Shown one piece after another: positions 50,174-59,002 of a stretch of 64,000 nt of DNA. A program made the position numbers and the translations under genes. Below the pieces are notes generated by a model, which worked only from the letters and a program-made list of their open reading frames with translations, was not told the DNA's origin and did not search any database. The DNA lies in the NCBI GenBank assembly GCA_016284355.1, contig JAEEOQ010000005.1:1-64000 (forward strand), in the 5' to 3' direction. This DNA is from Lachnospiraceae bacterium. Its GTDB lineage: Bacteria > Bacillota > Clostridia > Lachnospirales > Lachnospiraceae. The number at the start of each line of letters is the position of its first letter. Positions within the stretch are counted from its first letter, which is position 1.

Positions 50174-51697
50174 TTAGCCCTGTAACAGCTGAAGTACTGT
50201 CTGCGGTCTTTCGTTTGCCTGGGCAAGCACAGAGGTTCCTGCCTGTGAAAGTACGCTGTGCTGTGTATAGTTTGTCATTTCTTTTGCCATATCCACATCC
50301 TGGATTCGTGACATTGCAGAGGTCATATCCTCGCTTGATTCATCAAGGTTAAGGATAGAGTGCTCAAGTCTGTTCTGGTAAGCTCCAAGCTTTGATCTAA
50401 CTGAGGTAACAAAGGTTATGGCCTTATCTACTCTTCCAAGTGAAACCTCTGAGGTCTGGGATGTGCGAAGGTTAAGGTTTACAAGTCCCATAGTCTCGGT
50501 ATTCATGGTAGGTATGCTGACATCAAGGGTCTGGAAGGTGTTGGCGCCAATCTGAAGTACCATCTCACCTATATCAAGTACGGTAAGCTTGCTTTCAGCT
50601 TCCTCGCCATCTGAAATGCTCATCTCGGTTGCTCCGTCTGCAGATTCAATAACAGAATCTGTGTACCCGGTGTGGCTTACGTAGCCGTTTACCTTTATGG
50701 TCATCTCAAAACCGTCTCTGTCGGTTATGGTAACTCTGTCGCCATCGCTGTGGGTAAGGGCTGTTTTATCAAAGCCTTCTCCGAGGGAAACTTTGGCATC
50801 TGCTCCCTGCGCCGTAGCATTGCTTGCAAGTCCAAGTGCTGCGCAAAGGTCTTCGCTGTCACATACCACATTTATCTTTGTGTTGCTGCCGTAATCCTTT
50901 GATACGAAGATAAGCTGGCAGCCTTCTACAAGCTCGCTTGTTTCGTAGCCTGCCCACTCTTTGAATTCCTCATCTTCAGATGGGCCGCCTGCAAGAGCGC
51001 CAAGGTTAAATCCGGAAAGTTCTGCTGCCTCGCGGATCTTCGCATATATCTCTTCCGAGCTTTCTCCTTCTTTAACAAGAACGCTTACGCCGTTGATATC
51101 AAGCTTACCCGATACGGTAATGCCGTCTCCATCAAAGTAAGACGCATCTCCCGTCATTCCCACAAGCACTGCCTGATGAGGGTCCTGCGTCACTTTGATA
51201 TCGTATATCTTTTTTGCCACCTTGTCAGATACGGAGATAATTTCTACACCTGTAGTGTCAGTGTAACTCTTTCTCTCTACTGTACCATCAAGGAGAGCCT
51301 TTGTATTAAACTCTGTATTTGTTGAGATCCTGTCGATCTCGTTCATGAGCTGATCCACTTCTGCCTGAATGGCCTCTCTGTCTGCAGATGTGTAGGTTTC
51401 GTTTGATGACTGTACGCAAAGCTCTCTCATACGCTGAAGCATTGCGCTAACCTCATTAAGCGCGCCTTCCGCCGTCTGGATAACGCTTATTCCGTCTGAA
51501 GCATTTCGGCTTGCCTGCTCAAGACCTTCTACCTGCGTACGCATCTTTCTTGAAATAGACATACCTGCAGGATCATCTGCTGCCTTGTTGATCTTATATC
51601 CTGATGAAAGCTTTTCTATGCTCTTATCAAGATTCCTTTCGGTTCTGTTAAGCTGGCGATTAGCCTTAAGTGCCGACATGTTGTGGTTGATTCTCAT
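50174..51697 (-). CDS. hag: Flagellin
   Basis: 507 residues. The conserved N-terminal D0/D1 region is MRINHNMSALKANRQLNRTERNLDKSIEKLSSG; the C-terminal D1/D0 region is VRSKLGAYQNRLEHSILNLDESSEDMTSAMSRI ending AQANERPQTVLQLLQ. Between them is a ~200-residue variable D2/D3 insertion exposed on the filament. It is one of a three-gene operon, 18 bases after the large upstream gene, and followed by its chaperone gene. The gene name follows Bacillus use. Confidence 0.95.
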   Translation of the reverse strand: MRINHNMSALKANRQLNRTERNLDKSIEKLSSGYKINKAADDPAGMSISRKMRTQVEGLEQASRNASDGISVIQTAEGALNEVSAMLQRMRELCVQSSNETYTSADREAIQAEVDQLMNEIDRISTNTEFNTKALLDGTVERKSYTDTTGVEIISVSDKVAKKIYDIKVTQDPHQAVLVGMTGDASYFDGDGITVSGKLDINGVSVLVKEGESSEEIYAKIREAAELSGFNLGALAGGPSEDEEFKEWAGYETSELVEGCQLIFVSKDYGSNTKINVVCDSEDLCAALGLASNATAQGADAKVSLGEGFDKTALTHSDGDRVTITDRDGFEMTIKVNGYVSHTGYTDSVIESADGATEMSISDGEEAESKLTVLDIGEMVLQIGANTFQTLDVSIPTMNTETMGLVNLNLRTSQTSEVSLGRVDKAITFVTSVRSKLGAYQNRLEHSILNLDESSEDMTSAMSRIQDVDMAKEMTNYTQHSVLSQAGTSVLAQANERPQTVLQLLQG

Positions 51698-51715
51698 AAA
51701 CTTTTCCTCGCTTTC

Positions 51716-54385
51716 CTAACGCAGCTTGTTTATTATCATTTCAGCTGCCATATACAGTCTCTGTACTGTTCCCATCCTAATGCCTTCCGCAGAATTGATA
51801 TTTGCGTTGACTATTTTAAGATGTTCGGTCAGGCCGGCGAGTACTTCCTTGTCCTCACAGGCAAATGCACCTGTAAGCCCATCCTTTTCAAGCCACAGCT
51901 GCGCGCTCACATCCGTGTGATCTGCATTCTGTGCTTTAATTGTCATCCTTCCCTCACCTGTGCCTCTGTGGCGCACGGTAAGGCTGATCATATTCACATT
52001 GCCATCATCATCTACTACAGGCATTTCATAATGCTCATTCCTTACAAGCCTTGTCTGCAGCTCAAACATACCTCTAAGTATTTTCAGGCCCTGAATACTC
52101 TCAAAACTAATATCGTCATTTTGAATTTGTTTATTAACCATTTCGGTGGCTTCATCATTAAAAAGTTCGCAGCTTTTCGCAAGATCAAGGCCTTTTCCGA
52201 CACTGTCAAGCATCTCATCGCTAATGGCGGCAAGAACATGTCTTTCGCTTCTGCCAAGGGACTTTACAAACTTTGAAAGTCTCCTTGCTCCGCCCTTTGA
52301 CTCTCCCTCAAGCATCTCTTTTGCTGCTTCAAGGGTAAGAGGTGTAACCTCTATGCCGTATCTTGCAAGGAATCTTACCGTGTCATCGCTTGCATTTAGT
52401 GTATTTGCAAGCTCCTTTGCCTGCTGCCTTGCAAAGTCTTCCGTAAGGGTACTTGCATCATCTGCTATCCTTGCAGCCTCAAGCCTTGCAAATGCGGTAT
52501 CAATGCTTTCAGTGATGGAATTGATGTATCCACCTTTTGTCTTTTCTCCTGCTGAGTTATCCACAGCCTTGTCAAAATGTCCACGTTTTGCTATTCTTGC
52601 AAATGTGAGAAGACTGCCAAGAGTCAGCTCGGCTCCCGCATTTACGGCTGCTCCTATAGCTGCTCCGTCTGACTTTTCTATCTGGCGAAGAAGCCTGTAA
52701 ATGCCGATATATGCCTTGCGCTCATCTGCATTTATCTCGTTGTTTCTTTCAAGGTTGTAAAGGAATACTGCTTCATCCTTTTCGCTTGTATTAAGGCTTT
52801 CGCTTATTCTTCCCGCCTCGCTATAGAGCTTGTCAAAGGTCATATTTGAAGGATTTAAGCCTTCCTTTATCATCCTTGCAACCACTGCCGGCTTAAGAGC
52901 CTTTGTGGTCTGCGTTACAAGGGCATCGTAATACTTCATCCTTGTGATGTTTTCTTCGTTTATCTCAAGGTTGTTGTATCCAAGGATCCTTGTAGCACGC
53001 TCATTTTCAGCGGTGTCGTCTATTCCGTTTTCTTTTAGCAGGCTTCCGATAGCTTTAAACGCCTTCTTTATTGAATCTCCAAGATCAGCTCTAACCTGAG
53101 TTCCAACTGATTCAAGATCTGCTGCCATCTGTCTGTAGGCAGCGGCATTTTCAGAAAGTGCCTTTATCTCGTGGCCTGCATCTGCTAAGGTAAGGCTTCC
53201 CTCTGAAGCGTAAACTTTTCCTGCCGCAAATGCACTGTGAAGTGCTACCTCGCGGGTATATTCAAGAGCCTCTTTAAGGCTTTCTTTTTGTACTTCGCCC
53301 GTTGGAGCTCCGGCCTCTTTAAGGAGCGAGGTGTAATACTTTTCTTCCTCTTCCTTAAGGGCTTTTACCACTCCTGCCATATTGCCAAGATCTACTTTTA
53401 TTCCCTTCTTTAACATAAGAAGCGCGGATTCTTCGCTCATCTTATAGGAAGTTTCATACATCTTTCTTGTGGCGGTGATAAGGTTCCATCTGTTTGTTAT
53501 GTAGCCGGCTTCTTTCTTTAATGCTGACGTGATATCTGCCTCAGCAGGGTTTTCGCCGTTTTTGGCAGCATCATCAATATTAGCCCTGTCAGCCTCTGAA
53601 AGTCCGAAGTTATCAAACTCATTAAGACCTTTAAGCCTTGCCACATTTCGGGCGCTAATATCGATATCTCTGTCAAAAAGCCATCTGGCCTCAAGAGAAA
53701 CATCCTCACTTTCAGGAACTCCTTCAATAAGCAGTGTCTTATCTACCTGGGGCTTTATCTGCGTCCAGACTTCGCCTGTATCGGGCTTTGACACGCTTTC
53801 GTTTTGAGCTGCTGTCGCCGCATAAGATGCCATATATATACCTGCCACATTTACCGGCATTTCATTCTTTAATATGTACTCTTTAGCTGAATCCGAAAAA
53901 TTTCCTCTGGCACGCTCAGCCATAGCTATGGTAATGGCTACTTTTTCATTTTGCTCTCTTGTAAGCTCTTTCTTTTCTACAGCCCCTTCAAGAGCCTCTT
54001 TTCTCTGTTTTCTGCCTTCCTTGACTCTGGTTATAGCCCTCTCAAGAGTTTTTTCCGTATATTCTTCATACGGAGATTTTTCCTCTTCAAGCTCTTTTAC
54101 ATCTCCACTTGTCAGGCTGTCTGCCATGCTCTTAAGCTGGTTTGCAAGCAGCATAGCTTCGTCTTCTTCAGCCTTTTTTGCGCGCAGATCACCCTCAAGA
54201 CCAAGTCTTGTCTCGGGATCCATCTTAACTTTAGTATCGGTGGTTTTAGAGAGTACTGAGATCAGATCCGCGCTTTGAAGAACTTCTTGCGAAGAATTCT
54301 GAAGTACCTTTTTTTCCTCTTTTGTGTCTGATATCTTTTCGCTGACATTTACCTTACTTAAGGGGGGTGTGATCTTGTTTACCAT
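51716..54385 (-). CDS. Large protein of unknown function, first gene of the flagellin operon
   Basis: 889 residues, no signal peptide, no membrane segment. Mostly helical and rich in Ala, Glu and Lys. The last ~90 residues (VNMISLTVRHRGTGEGRMTIKAQNADHTDVSAQLWLEKD, then LTEHLKIVNANI) look like the beta-rich Flg_hook end of FliK-type hook-length proteins. That match is tentative. The N-terminus starts with a flagellar-substrate-like polar stretch (VNKITPPLSKVNVSEKISD). Related proteins sit beside flagellin genes in Lachnospiraceae (from memory). It is transcribed from a sigma-D promoter and precedes flagellin by 18 bases. Confidence 0.75.
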   Translation of the reverse strand: MVNKITPPLSKVNVSEKISDTKEEKKVLQNSSQEVLQSADLISVLSKTTDTKVKMDPETRLGLEGDLRAKKAEEDEAMLLANQLKSMADSLTSGDVKELEEEKSPYEEYTEKTLERAITRVKEGRKQRKEALEGAVEKKELTREQNEKVAITIAMAERARGNFSDSAKEYILKNEMPVNVAGIYMASYAATAAQNESVSKPDTGEVWTQIKPQVDKTLLIEGVPESEDVSLEARWLFDRDIDISARNVARLKGLNEFDNFGLSEADRANIDDAAKNGENPAEADITSALKKEAGYITNRWNLITATRKMYETSYKMSEESALLMLKKGIKVDLGNMAGVVKALKEEEEKYYTSLLKEAGAPTGEVQKESLKEALEYTREVALHSAFAAGKVYASEGSLTLADAGHEIKALSENAAAYRQMAADLESVGTQVRADLGDSIKKAFKAIGSLLKENGIDDTAENERATRILGYNNLEINEENITRMKYYDALVTQTTKALKPAVVARMIKEGLNPSNMTFDKLYSEAGRISESLNTSEKDEAVFLYNLERNNEINADERKAYIGIYRLLRQIEKSDGAAIGAAVNAGAELTLGSLLTFARIAKRGHFDKAVDNSAGEKTKGGYINSITESIDTAFARLEAARIADDASTLTEDFARQQAKELANTLNASDDTVRFLARYGIEVTPLTLEAAKEMLEGESKGGARRLSKFVKSLGRSERHVLAAISDEMLDSVGKGLDLAKSCELFNDEATEMVNKQIQNDDISFESIQGLKILRGMFELQTRLVRNEHYEMPVVDDDGNVNMISLTVRHRGTGEGRMTIKAQNADHTDVSAQLWLEKDGLTGAFACEDKEVLAGLTEHLKIVNANINSAEGIRMGTVQRLYMAAEMIINKLR

Positions 54386-54409
54386 GCTAAAATCTCCTTC
54401 GTAAATAGT

Positions 54410-54436
54410 ATTTCGGCTAAGAAGATTTAATTCTTA
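54410..54436 (-). promoter_or_regulatory. Sigma-D (sigma-28) flagellar promoter
   Basis: On the minus strand TAAG (54436-54433), 15 bases, GCCGAAAT (54417-54410), against the sigma-D consensus TAAA-N15-GCCGATAT. It is 25 bases before the first codon of the flagellin operon. Confidence 0.75.
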
Positions 54437-54611
54437 ATATGTCACCGCGTGGTTACGCAAAAGAATTTCGGACTAAAAATGTTTCCAAAAATGTGACAGA
54501 AAAGTCAACTCCCTTACACATAATTTTACACCGTTTTAACCTGTTTGAAACAGACATTGTTCACAAAATATGGTAATTTGCATAAATTTTAAGAAAAAAT
54601 TTCACTTTCCA

Positions 54612-54640
54612 TTGACATTTTTAACAAATTATGTTAGTAT
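54612..54640 (+). promoter_or_regulatory. Sigma-A promoter of the free-standing RNA
   Basis: TTGACA (54612-54617), 17 bases, TAGTAT (54635-54640). Confidence 0.82.
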
Positions 54641-54646
54641 AGGGAC

Positions 54647-54830
54647 AGTCGATCCGGGACGAAGGATTGATATTACGCGGGATTATCATAAAGCGCATAT
54701 GATGTTTGTTCCTGCGGGAGGATTGTGAAACGTTGGGGAACGTGAAAGAGGGCAAAACTATTTGAGAAAGCGGATAGGAACGTAATCTTTTTAAAGATTA
54801 CCTTTCCTATCCGCTTTCTCAGTTTATTAT
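54647..54830 (+). ncRNA. Structured non-coding RNA of unidentified class
   Basis: About 180 bases with no convincing ORF, between two minus-strand genes, with its own promoter and a long terminator. Three hairpins are visible: GTCGATCC paired with GGATTGAT, a larger stem-loop closed by CGCGGGA and TTCCTGCG, and a short ACGT-TGGGGA-ACGT loop. The 5' and 3' ends do not pair, unlike 6S RNA. I cannot match it to a named class from memory; raiA-type RNA is one candidate to test. This fills most of the 442-base gap. Confidence 0.6.
54764..54820. terminator. Long terminator hairpin of the RNA and aldo/keto reductase gene
   Basis: Two 16-base arms (54764-54779 and 54805-54820) with an inner stem extending it to about 24 bp. 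It is followed by AGTTTATTATT on the plus strand and serves the convergent reductase gene. Confidence 0.85.
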
Positions 54831-55879
54831 TCTATATATCCTACGTTTATCTCTCCTGCCAACACCTTCTTATAGTCCTCGTAGTTCTTCTTTAAAAGAT
54901 TTGGCGTATCAAGTTCATACGGGCATTTGCTCTTACATTTGCCGCAGTTAAGGCAGGTCTCGATCTTCTTCATCTCTGCCTGCCAGTGCTCAGAAAGCCA
55001 CCCGCCTGTCGGCGCTCTTCTTATCATAAGAGACATTCTTGCGCACTGATTAATGGTTATGCCCATAGGACAAGGCATGCAGTATCCGCAGCCTCTGCAG
55101 AATTCTCCGTCGAGCTCCTTCTTTTCTTTTTCTATAAAGGCCTTTATCTCATCTGTCATCTCAGGCTCTTTTTCAAAGAAGGAAAGCCACTCATTAAGCT
55201 CGCTCATCTTCTGGATACCCCAGATCGGAACTGTGTTCTCAAACTGAAGAGTAAACGCTCCTGCTGCCTGCGCATTTGTAATAAGGCCGCCCGCAAGACC
55301 CTTCATACAGATAAAGCCCATATTTGCTTTTATACATTTATCTATGAGCGCGATCTCTCTTTCAGTTGAAAGGTAGCTCATAGGGAACTGCAACGTTTCG
55401 TAAAGTCCTGACTCTATAGCCTCTTCAGCAATTCCGATCTTGTGCGCAGTGATTCCGATATGCTTTATAAGTCCTTTTTCTTTGAATTCCAGCATAGCCT
55501 CGTACATACCGGTTCCGTCTCCCGGTCTGTATACTCGCCCAGCACAATGGAACTGGTAAATATCCACATAATCTGTCTTCATGCTGCGAAGAGACTGGTC
55601 AAGCTGCGCCCTAAGTTCTTCAGGTGTCTCGCACATGCCCTTTGTGGCTATAAAGATCTTGTCTCTGTCTGTTTTAAATACAGTGTCTCCAAAGGCCCTT
55701 CCTATCTTTTCTTCGCTGTCGCTATAAGCATGGGCAGTATCAAAAAACCTCATGCCCCCATCATATGCTGCGCGCAGGATCTTTACCGCAGTGTCCATAT
55801 CTGCCCTTTGTACCGGCAACGCGCCAAATCCGTTCTGAGGAACAGTTATCCCTGTACTTCCAAGTGTAACATTCTTCAT
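54827..55879 (-). CDS. Aldo/keto reductase with C-terminal 4Fe-4S ferredoxin-like domain
   Basis: 350 residues. The AKR barrel has LGSTGITVPQNGFG, FFDTAHAYSDSEEKIGRAF (catalytic Asp/Tyr), KTDYVDIYQFHC and GITAHK. The C-terminal ~100 residues carry two ferredoxin-like clusters (CRGCGYCMPCPMG and CLNCGKCKSKCPYE). This class is common in anaerobes and may pass electrons between clusters and substrate. Substrate unknown. GGGAGG is eight bases upstream. Confidence 0.9.
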   Translation of the reverse strand: MKNVTLGSTGITVPQNGFGALPVQRADMDTAVKILRAAYDGGMRFFDTAHAYSDSEEKIGRAFGDTVFKTDRDKIFIATKGMCETPEELRAQLDQSLRSMKTDYVDIYQFHCAGRVYRPGDGTGMYEAMLEFKEKGLIKHIGITAHKIGIAEEAIESGLYETLQFPMSYLSTEREIALIDKCIKANMGFICMKGLAGGLITNAQAAGAFTLQFENTVPIWGIQKMSELNEWLSFFEKEPEMTDEIKAFIEKEKKELDGEFCRGCGYCMPCPMGITINQCARMSLMIRRAPTGGWLSEHWQAEMKKIETCLNCGKCKSKCPYELDTPNLLKKNYEDYKKVLAGEINVGYIE

Positions 55880-55968
55880 ACCTTAATCCTCCCTATATTA
55901 ATTAATTACTGCATTTAATTTGATTTTAACATCAAAAATTGCCTTTATCAAGTTGCCACGGCAGGTTC

Positions 55969-55997
55969 TTGAAAGTTTTTACCCGTTGTGATAACAT
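55969..55997 (+). promoter_or_regulatory. Sigma-A promoter for the second HD-GYP gene
   Basis: TTGAAA (55969-55974), 17 bases, TAACAT (55992-55997). Confidence 0.6.
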
Positions 55998-56037
55998 AAA
56001 AATAAGCGTTATATCTTTATTTCAAGGAGGTAACTGT

Positions 56038-57063
56038 ATGGCGATCACAAAGCGCAAAGAATTCCCTATTATTTCTTATATCATCCTCCTTGTCCTTTAT
56101 ATTTTAACTCAATTTTTGGTATCAGTTGTCGCAAGATCTCAGCGCATAGTTAATATAAACGGTTATATGGTACCGCTATCGGTGTTAGTCGGTGCCTTTT
56201 CATCACTGTCAAATATATGCATTATTTTACTTGCAGTTTTCTTTAAAAAGCTTGGCTTTATCACCTCTGTGGCAATGATTTTGATCCAGGCTCCGATTCT
56301 TTTGTATGCTATATTTGTTTTACATACTTTCTCAAGTATTTCCGGTATATTTGCAAATTTACTGGCACTTTTGGCAATCATTGTCATTTACAGACGCAAT
56401 CTTAAGATCGGCGAATACAGATATGCGGAAATGAAGCATCTTACAGATAAACAAGAGGCGTCAGGAAGGCTCTTTGAACAGACTGCCACCGCACTAGTAA
56501 ATGCCATAGATGCAAAAGACACCTATTCCCACGGTCATTCACTTAGAGTTGCCGAATATTCAAAAATGATTGCCACCCTGCTTGAAAAAGACGAGGACGA
56601 GATACAAAAGATTTATTTTTCCGCACTTTTACATGACGTAGGAAAGATCGGTATCCCTGACGGTATAATTAATAAAAAAGGAAAACTCACAGAAGAAGAA
56701 TACGACACCATAAAGCAGCACCCTGTTCTTGGTGGTCAGATCCTTATCAGCATCAGCGAGCATCCGTATCTATACATCGGCGCCAAGTATCACCACGAGC
56801 GATATGACGGCCGTGGGTATCCTGAAAGGCTTAAGGGAATCGAGATTCCGGAGATAGCAAGGATCATTTCCGTTGCGGATGCATACGATGCCATGACTTC
56901 AAAACGAAGCTACCGTGATCCGCTCCCACAGGCAAAGGTTCGCGAGGAAATAGAAAACGGCATCGGCACTCAGTTTGACCCTGAGTTTGCCAAGATCATG
57001 CTAAAACTTATCGACGCCGACAGTGAATACAGCATGAAGGAAAACAAACCGACAGGGGCGTAA
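56038..57063 (+). CDS. Membrane-anchored HD-GYP domain protein
   Basis: 341 residues from ATG 56038 (AAGGAGG seven bases before; the frame also opens at 55939, far upstream of that site). Four hydrophobic helices span residues ~10-120. The cytoplasmic HD-GYP domain follows: HSLRVAEYSKMIA, LLHDVGKIGIP, KQHPVLGGQIL, HHERYDGRGYP and VADAYDAMTSKRSYRDP. It is probably a cyclic-di-GMP phosphodiesterase with a membrane sensor, distinct in build from the soluble one at 28399. Confidence 0.9.
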   Translation: MAITKRKEFPIISYIILLVLYILTQFLVSVVARSQRIVNINGYMVPLSVLVGAFSSLSNICIILLAVFFKKLGFITSVAMILIQAPILLYAIFVLHTFSSISGIFANLLALLAIIVIYRRNLKIGEYRYAEMKHLTDKQEASGRLFEQTATALVNAIDAKDTYSHGHSLRVAEYSKMIATLLEKDEDEIQKIYFSALLHDVGKIGIPDGIINKKGKLTEEEYDTIKQHPVLGGQILISISEHPYLYIGAKYHHERYDGRGYPERLKGIEIPEIARIISVADAYDAMTSKRSYRDPLPQAKVREEIENGIGTQFDPEFAKIMLKLIDADSEYSMKENKPTGA

Positions 57064-57101
57064 GGTTTAAGAAGGTTATGAATATGGATTTATAAAATAT
57101 A

Positions 57102-57130
57102 CCCCTGCAGGAGTTTCTGCAGGGGCGTTA
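57102..57130. terminator. Bidirectional terminator between HD-GYP and VanW genes
   Basis: Perfect 9-bp GC-rich stem (57102-57110 with 57117-57125), U-rich on the minus-strand side and weakly on the plus strand. Confidence 0.8.
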
Positions 57131-57988
57131 TTATCTTATCTGGTCTTTTGGTATAAGCGCGCAATCGTACATTACCTCGGAGTGATTGTTTAAGATGTTC
57201 TCCCGGTAGAGCACTCTGCCGCTCTCCTTATCAGTCTTTACTCTGTATACCTTTGAAATGCGGTAATACTTGTCTCCTTCTTTTGAAAAGTGATGATCTT
57301 CCTCTTCAAGGCTGAATGTATATGGATATTCCTTTTCTCCTCGTATCTCACCGCATAGTTCGCCGTTTTCTATCCAGACAAATATCTGGATATTTCCGTC
57401 TGAGTTATTCCTGAACCTGTAATCAAGATTGTTATAGCTTACGGAAGTTCCTGTACCAAAAGGAACACGGCGCCTGTCATCAGGAAAGAGTGCATCTGTA
57501 TGATGGTGAAGCTCCGTAACCTGAAGAGCGCAGTTAAGTACAAGATAATGTACCATATTTGCCATCTGACAAAGACCGCCGCCTATGCCTGCCGCAGGTT
57601 TGCCCTTTTTAAGTATCATACCTTCAAGATATCCGGCTTTTTCTGTGGGTTTTCCAAGAAGTCTCCAAAAAGAAAAAACTTCTCCGGGTCTTACCACTAT
57701 TCCGTTTATCTTCTCGCATGCCAGCTTTATGTTTGTCACTTTGTTTTCCTGAAGGCGCATATCAACGCCTTCAAGATGACGTATAAGAACCGAACTGTGA
57801 CTTGCAAGTACCGCAGGGAGCTTATCGGTGCTCTTTCTTTCCGCAAACTTCTCCCCGCCAAACAAATCAGATATCTTTCTCTTAATTATCTCCTTTTCAA
57901 GCGAAATCCTGTAACACGTAGGACTCAGCTCGCAAAACAATTTTCTTCCCACAATTAGTTCCCCTCTCATAATTCTCCCTTGTTTCAT
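57131..57988 (-). CDS. VanW-family protein
   Basis: 285 residues. The VanW core is NGIVVRPGEVFSFWRLLGKPTEKAGYLEG, then GGGLCQMANMVHYLVLNCALQVTELHHHTDAL and GTGTSVSYNNLDYRF. No signal peptide is seen. VanW proteins occur in some vancomycin-resistance clusters, but most are chromosomal and of unknown function, as this one seems to be (no van ligase nearby). ATG 57988 lies only two bases after GGAG; ATG 57970 has GGGAG four bases upstream and may be the true start. Confidence 0.87.
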   Translation of the reverse strand: MKQGRIMRGELIVGRKLFCELSPTCYRISLEKEIIKRKISDLFGGEKFAERKSTDKLPAVLASHSSVLIRHLEGVDMRLQENKVTNIKLACEKINGIVVRPGEVFSFWRLLGKPTEKAGYLEGMILKKGKPAAGIGGGLCQMANMVHYLVLNCALQVTELHHHTDALFPDDRRRVPFGTGTSVSYNNLDYRFRNNSDGNIQIFVWIENGELCGEIRGEKEYPYTFSLEEEDHHFSKEGDKYYRISKVYRVKTDKESGRVLYRENILNNHSEVMYDCALIPKDQIR

Positions 57989-58014
57989 ATCTCCTTTGGA
58001 GAAAAACTTGTTAA

Positions 58015-58854
58015 CTATATCAGCTTCAAATACTTAAATGCATTCCAAAGCCCATTATCATCCACATCGGTTGTGATATAATCTGCTGCCTCTTTGATTT
58101 CCGGGCCTCCGTTGCCCATAGCCACATTAAAAGCGCAGCATTCAAACATAGAAAGATCGATCTTGGCATCTCCAAAGGAAATAGTATCTTTAGGGTCTGC
58201 CTTAAGGTAGTCAAGGATAGCCAGCACCGCAGTCTTTTTTGTAATGCCTGCAGGGCCAAGATCTCCAAACAGGGCAAGCTCTCCTTTTCCGCCCCAGGTA
58301 TTTGCCTCAAGCTCCGGAAACTCTACCTTTGAATCAAGATGATCCTGATAAGAACTAAGAATAAAGCTTATCTTGTTTATATCGTCTCTGTAAAGGTCTT
58401 CGCCCTTAAAGTGTGTAAATCCGTGTACAAAGCCTTCTGCTCCCTTCTTTGCATCTTCTTCCTTAGCGCCTTTTCCCATGGAATACTTCATCATAACAGA
58501 CGGTCCCTGCTCTATCATGTAGTCGTTGCAGTACATGCCGCTGTTTGACTCAAGGTAAAAGCCAAGGTGTCTGTCGTTACACCAGTCTACGATATGCTTT
58601 ACTTCATCTCTTGTAAGCCCTTTGTGTAGCACCACGTTTCCGTCGCTCTCCACATAGGCTCCGTTTCCGCCTATCATGCCGTCAAGGTCGCAAAGCTTTC
58701 TCCTTTGTATCTCAGCCTTTGAGCACCCGGTACAAATATAAACTTTATGTCCGTTTGCTCTTGCCAAATCTACGGCTTTGCCTGCCGATTCCGGCAGCTT
58801 TGCCTCATAGTTGATAAGCGTTCCATCCACATCAAGAAAAACTATTTTCCCCAT
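58015..58854 (-). CDS. HAD-superfamily phosphatase, Cof type
   Basis: 279 residues. Motif I is FLDVDGTLINYEAKLP; motif II Thr in YICTGCSKAEI; the C-terminal motif is ISFGDAKIDLSMFECC, then GNGGPEIKEAADYITTDVDDNGL. This is the Cof/YwpJ subfamily of haloacid-dehalogenase-like phosphatases, which act on sugar phosphates or cofactors. Substrate unknown. AGGAGG precedes the ATG. Monocistronic. Confidence 0.9.
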   Translation of the reverse strand: MGKIVFLDVDGTLINYEAKLPESAGKAVDLARANGHKVYICTGCSKAEIQRRKLCDLDGMIGGNGAYVESDGNVVLHKGLTRDEVKHIVDWCNDRHLGFYLESNSGMYCNDYMIEQGPSVMMKYSMGKGAKEEDAKKGAEGFVHGFTHFKGEDLYRDDINKISFILSSYQDHLDSKVEFPELEANTWGGKGELALFGDLGPAGITKKTAVLAILDYLKADPKDTISFGDAKIDLSMFECCAFNVAMGNGGPEIKEAADYITTDVDDNGLWNAFKYLKLI

Positions 58855-59002
58855 AAAAACCTCCTATTTATCCCTTTTGGCCTATATTATCGCATATTCA
58901 TGCAGTTAGGCACAAGTATTTTTGTGAATTTTTCATCAAAAATACCTTTATATGTAATAACAGTTTAAAGTCATTTTTCACTGCATGATTTTATGTATTT
59001 AT

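Noticed and set aside
57131-57988. Vancomycin resistance locus from VanW and VanY
   Set aside because: The genes are 38 kb apart, and vanH, vanA-type ligase and vanX are absent; both families are common chromosomal genes.
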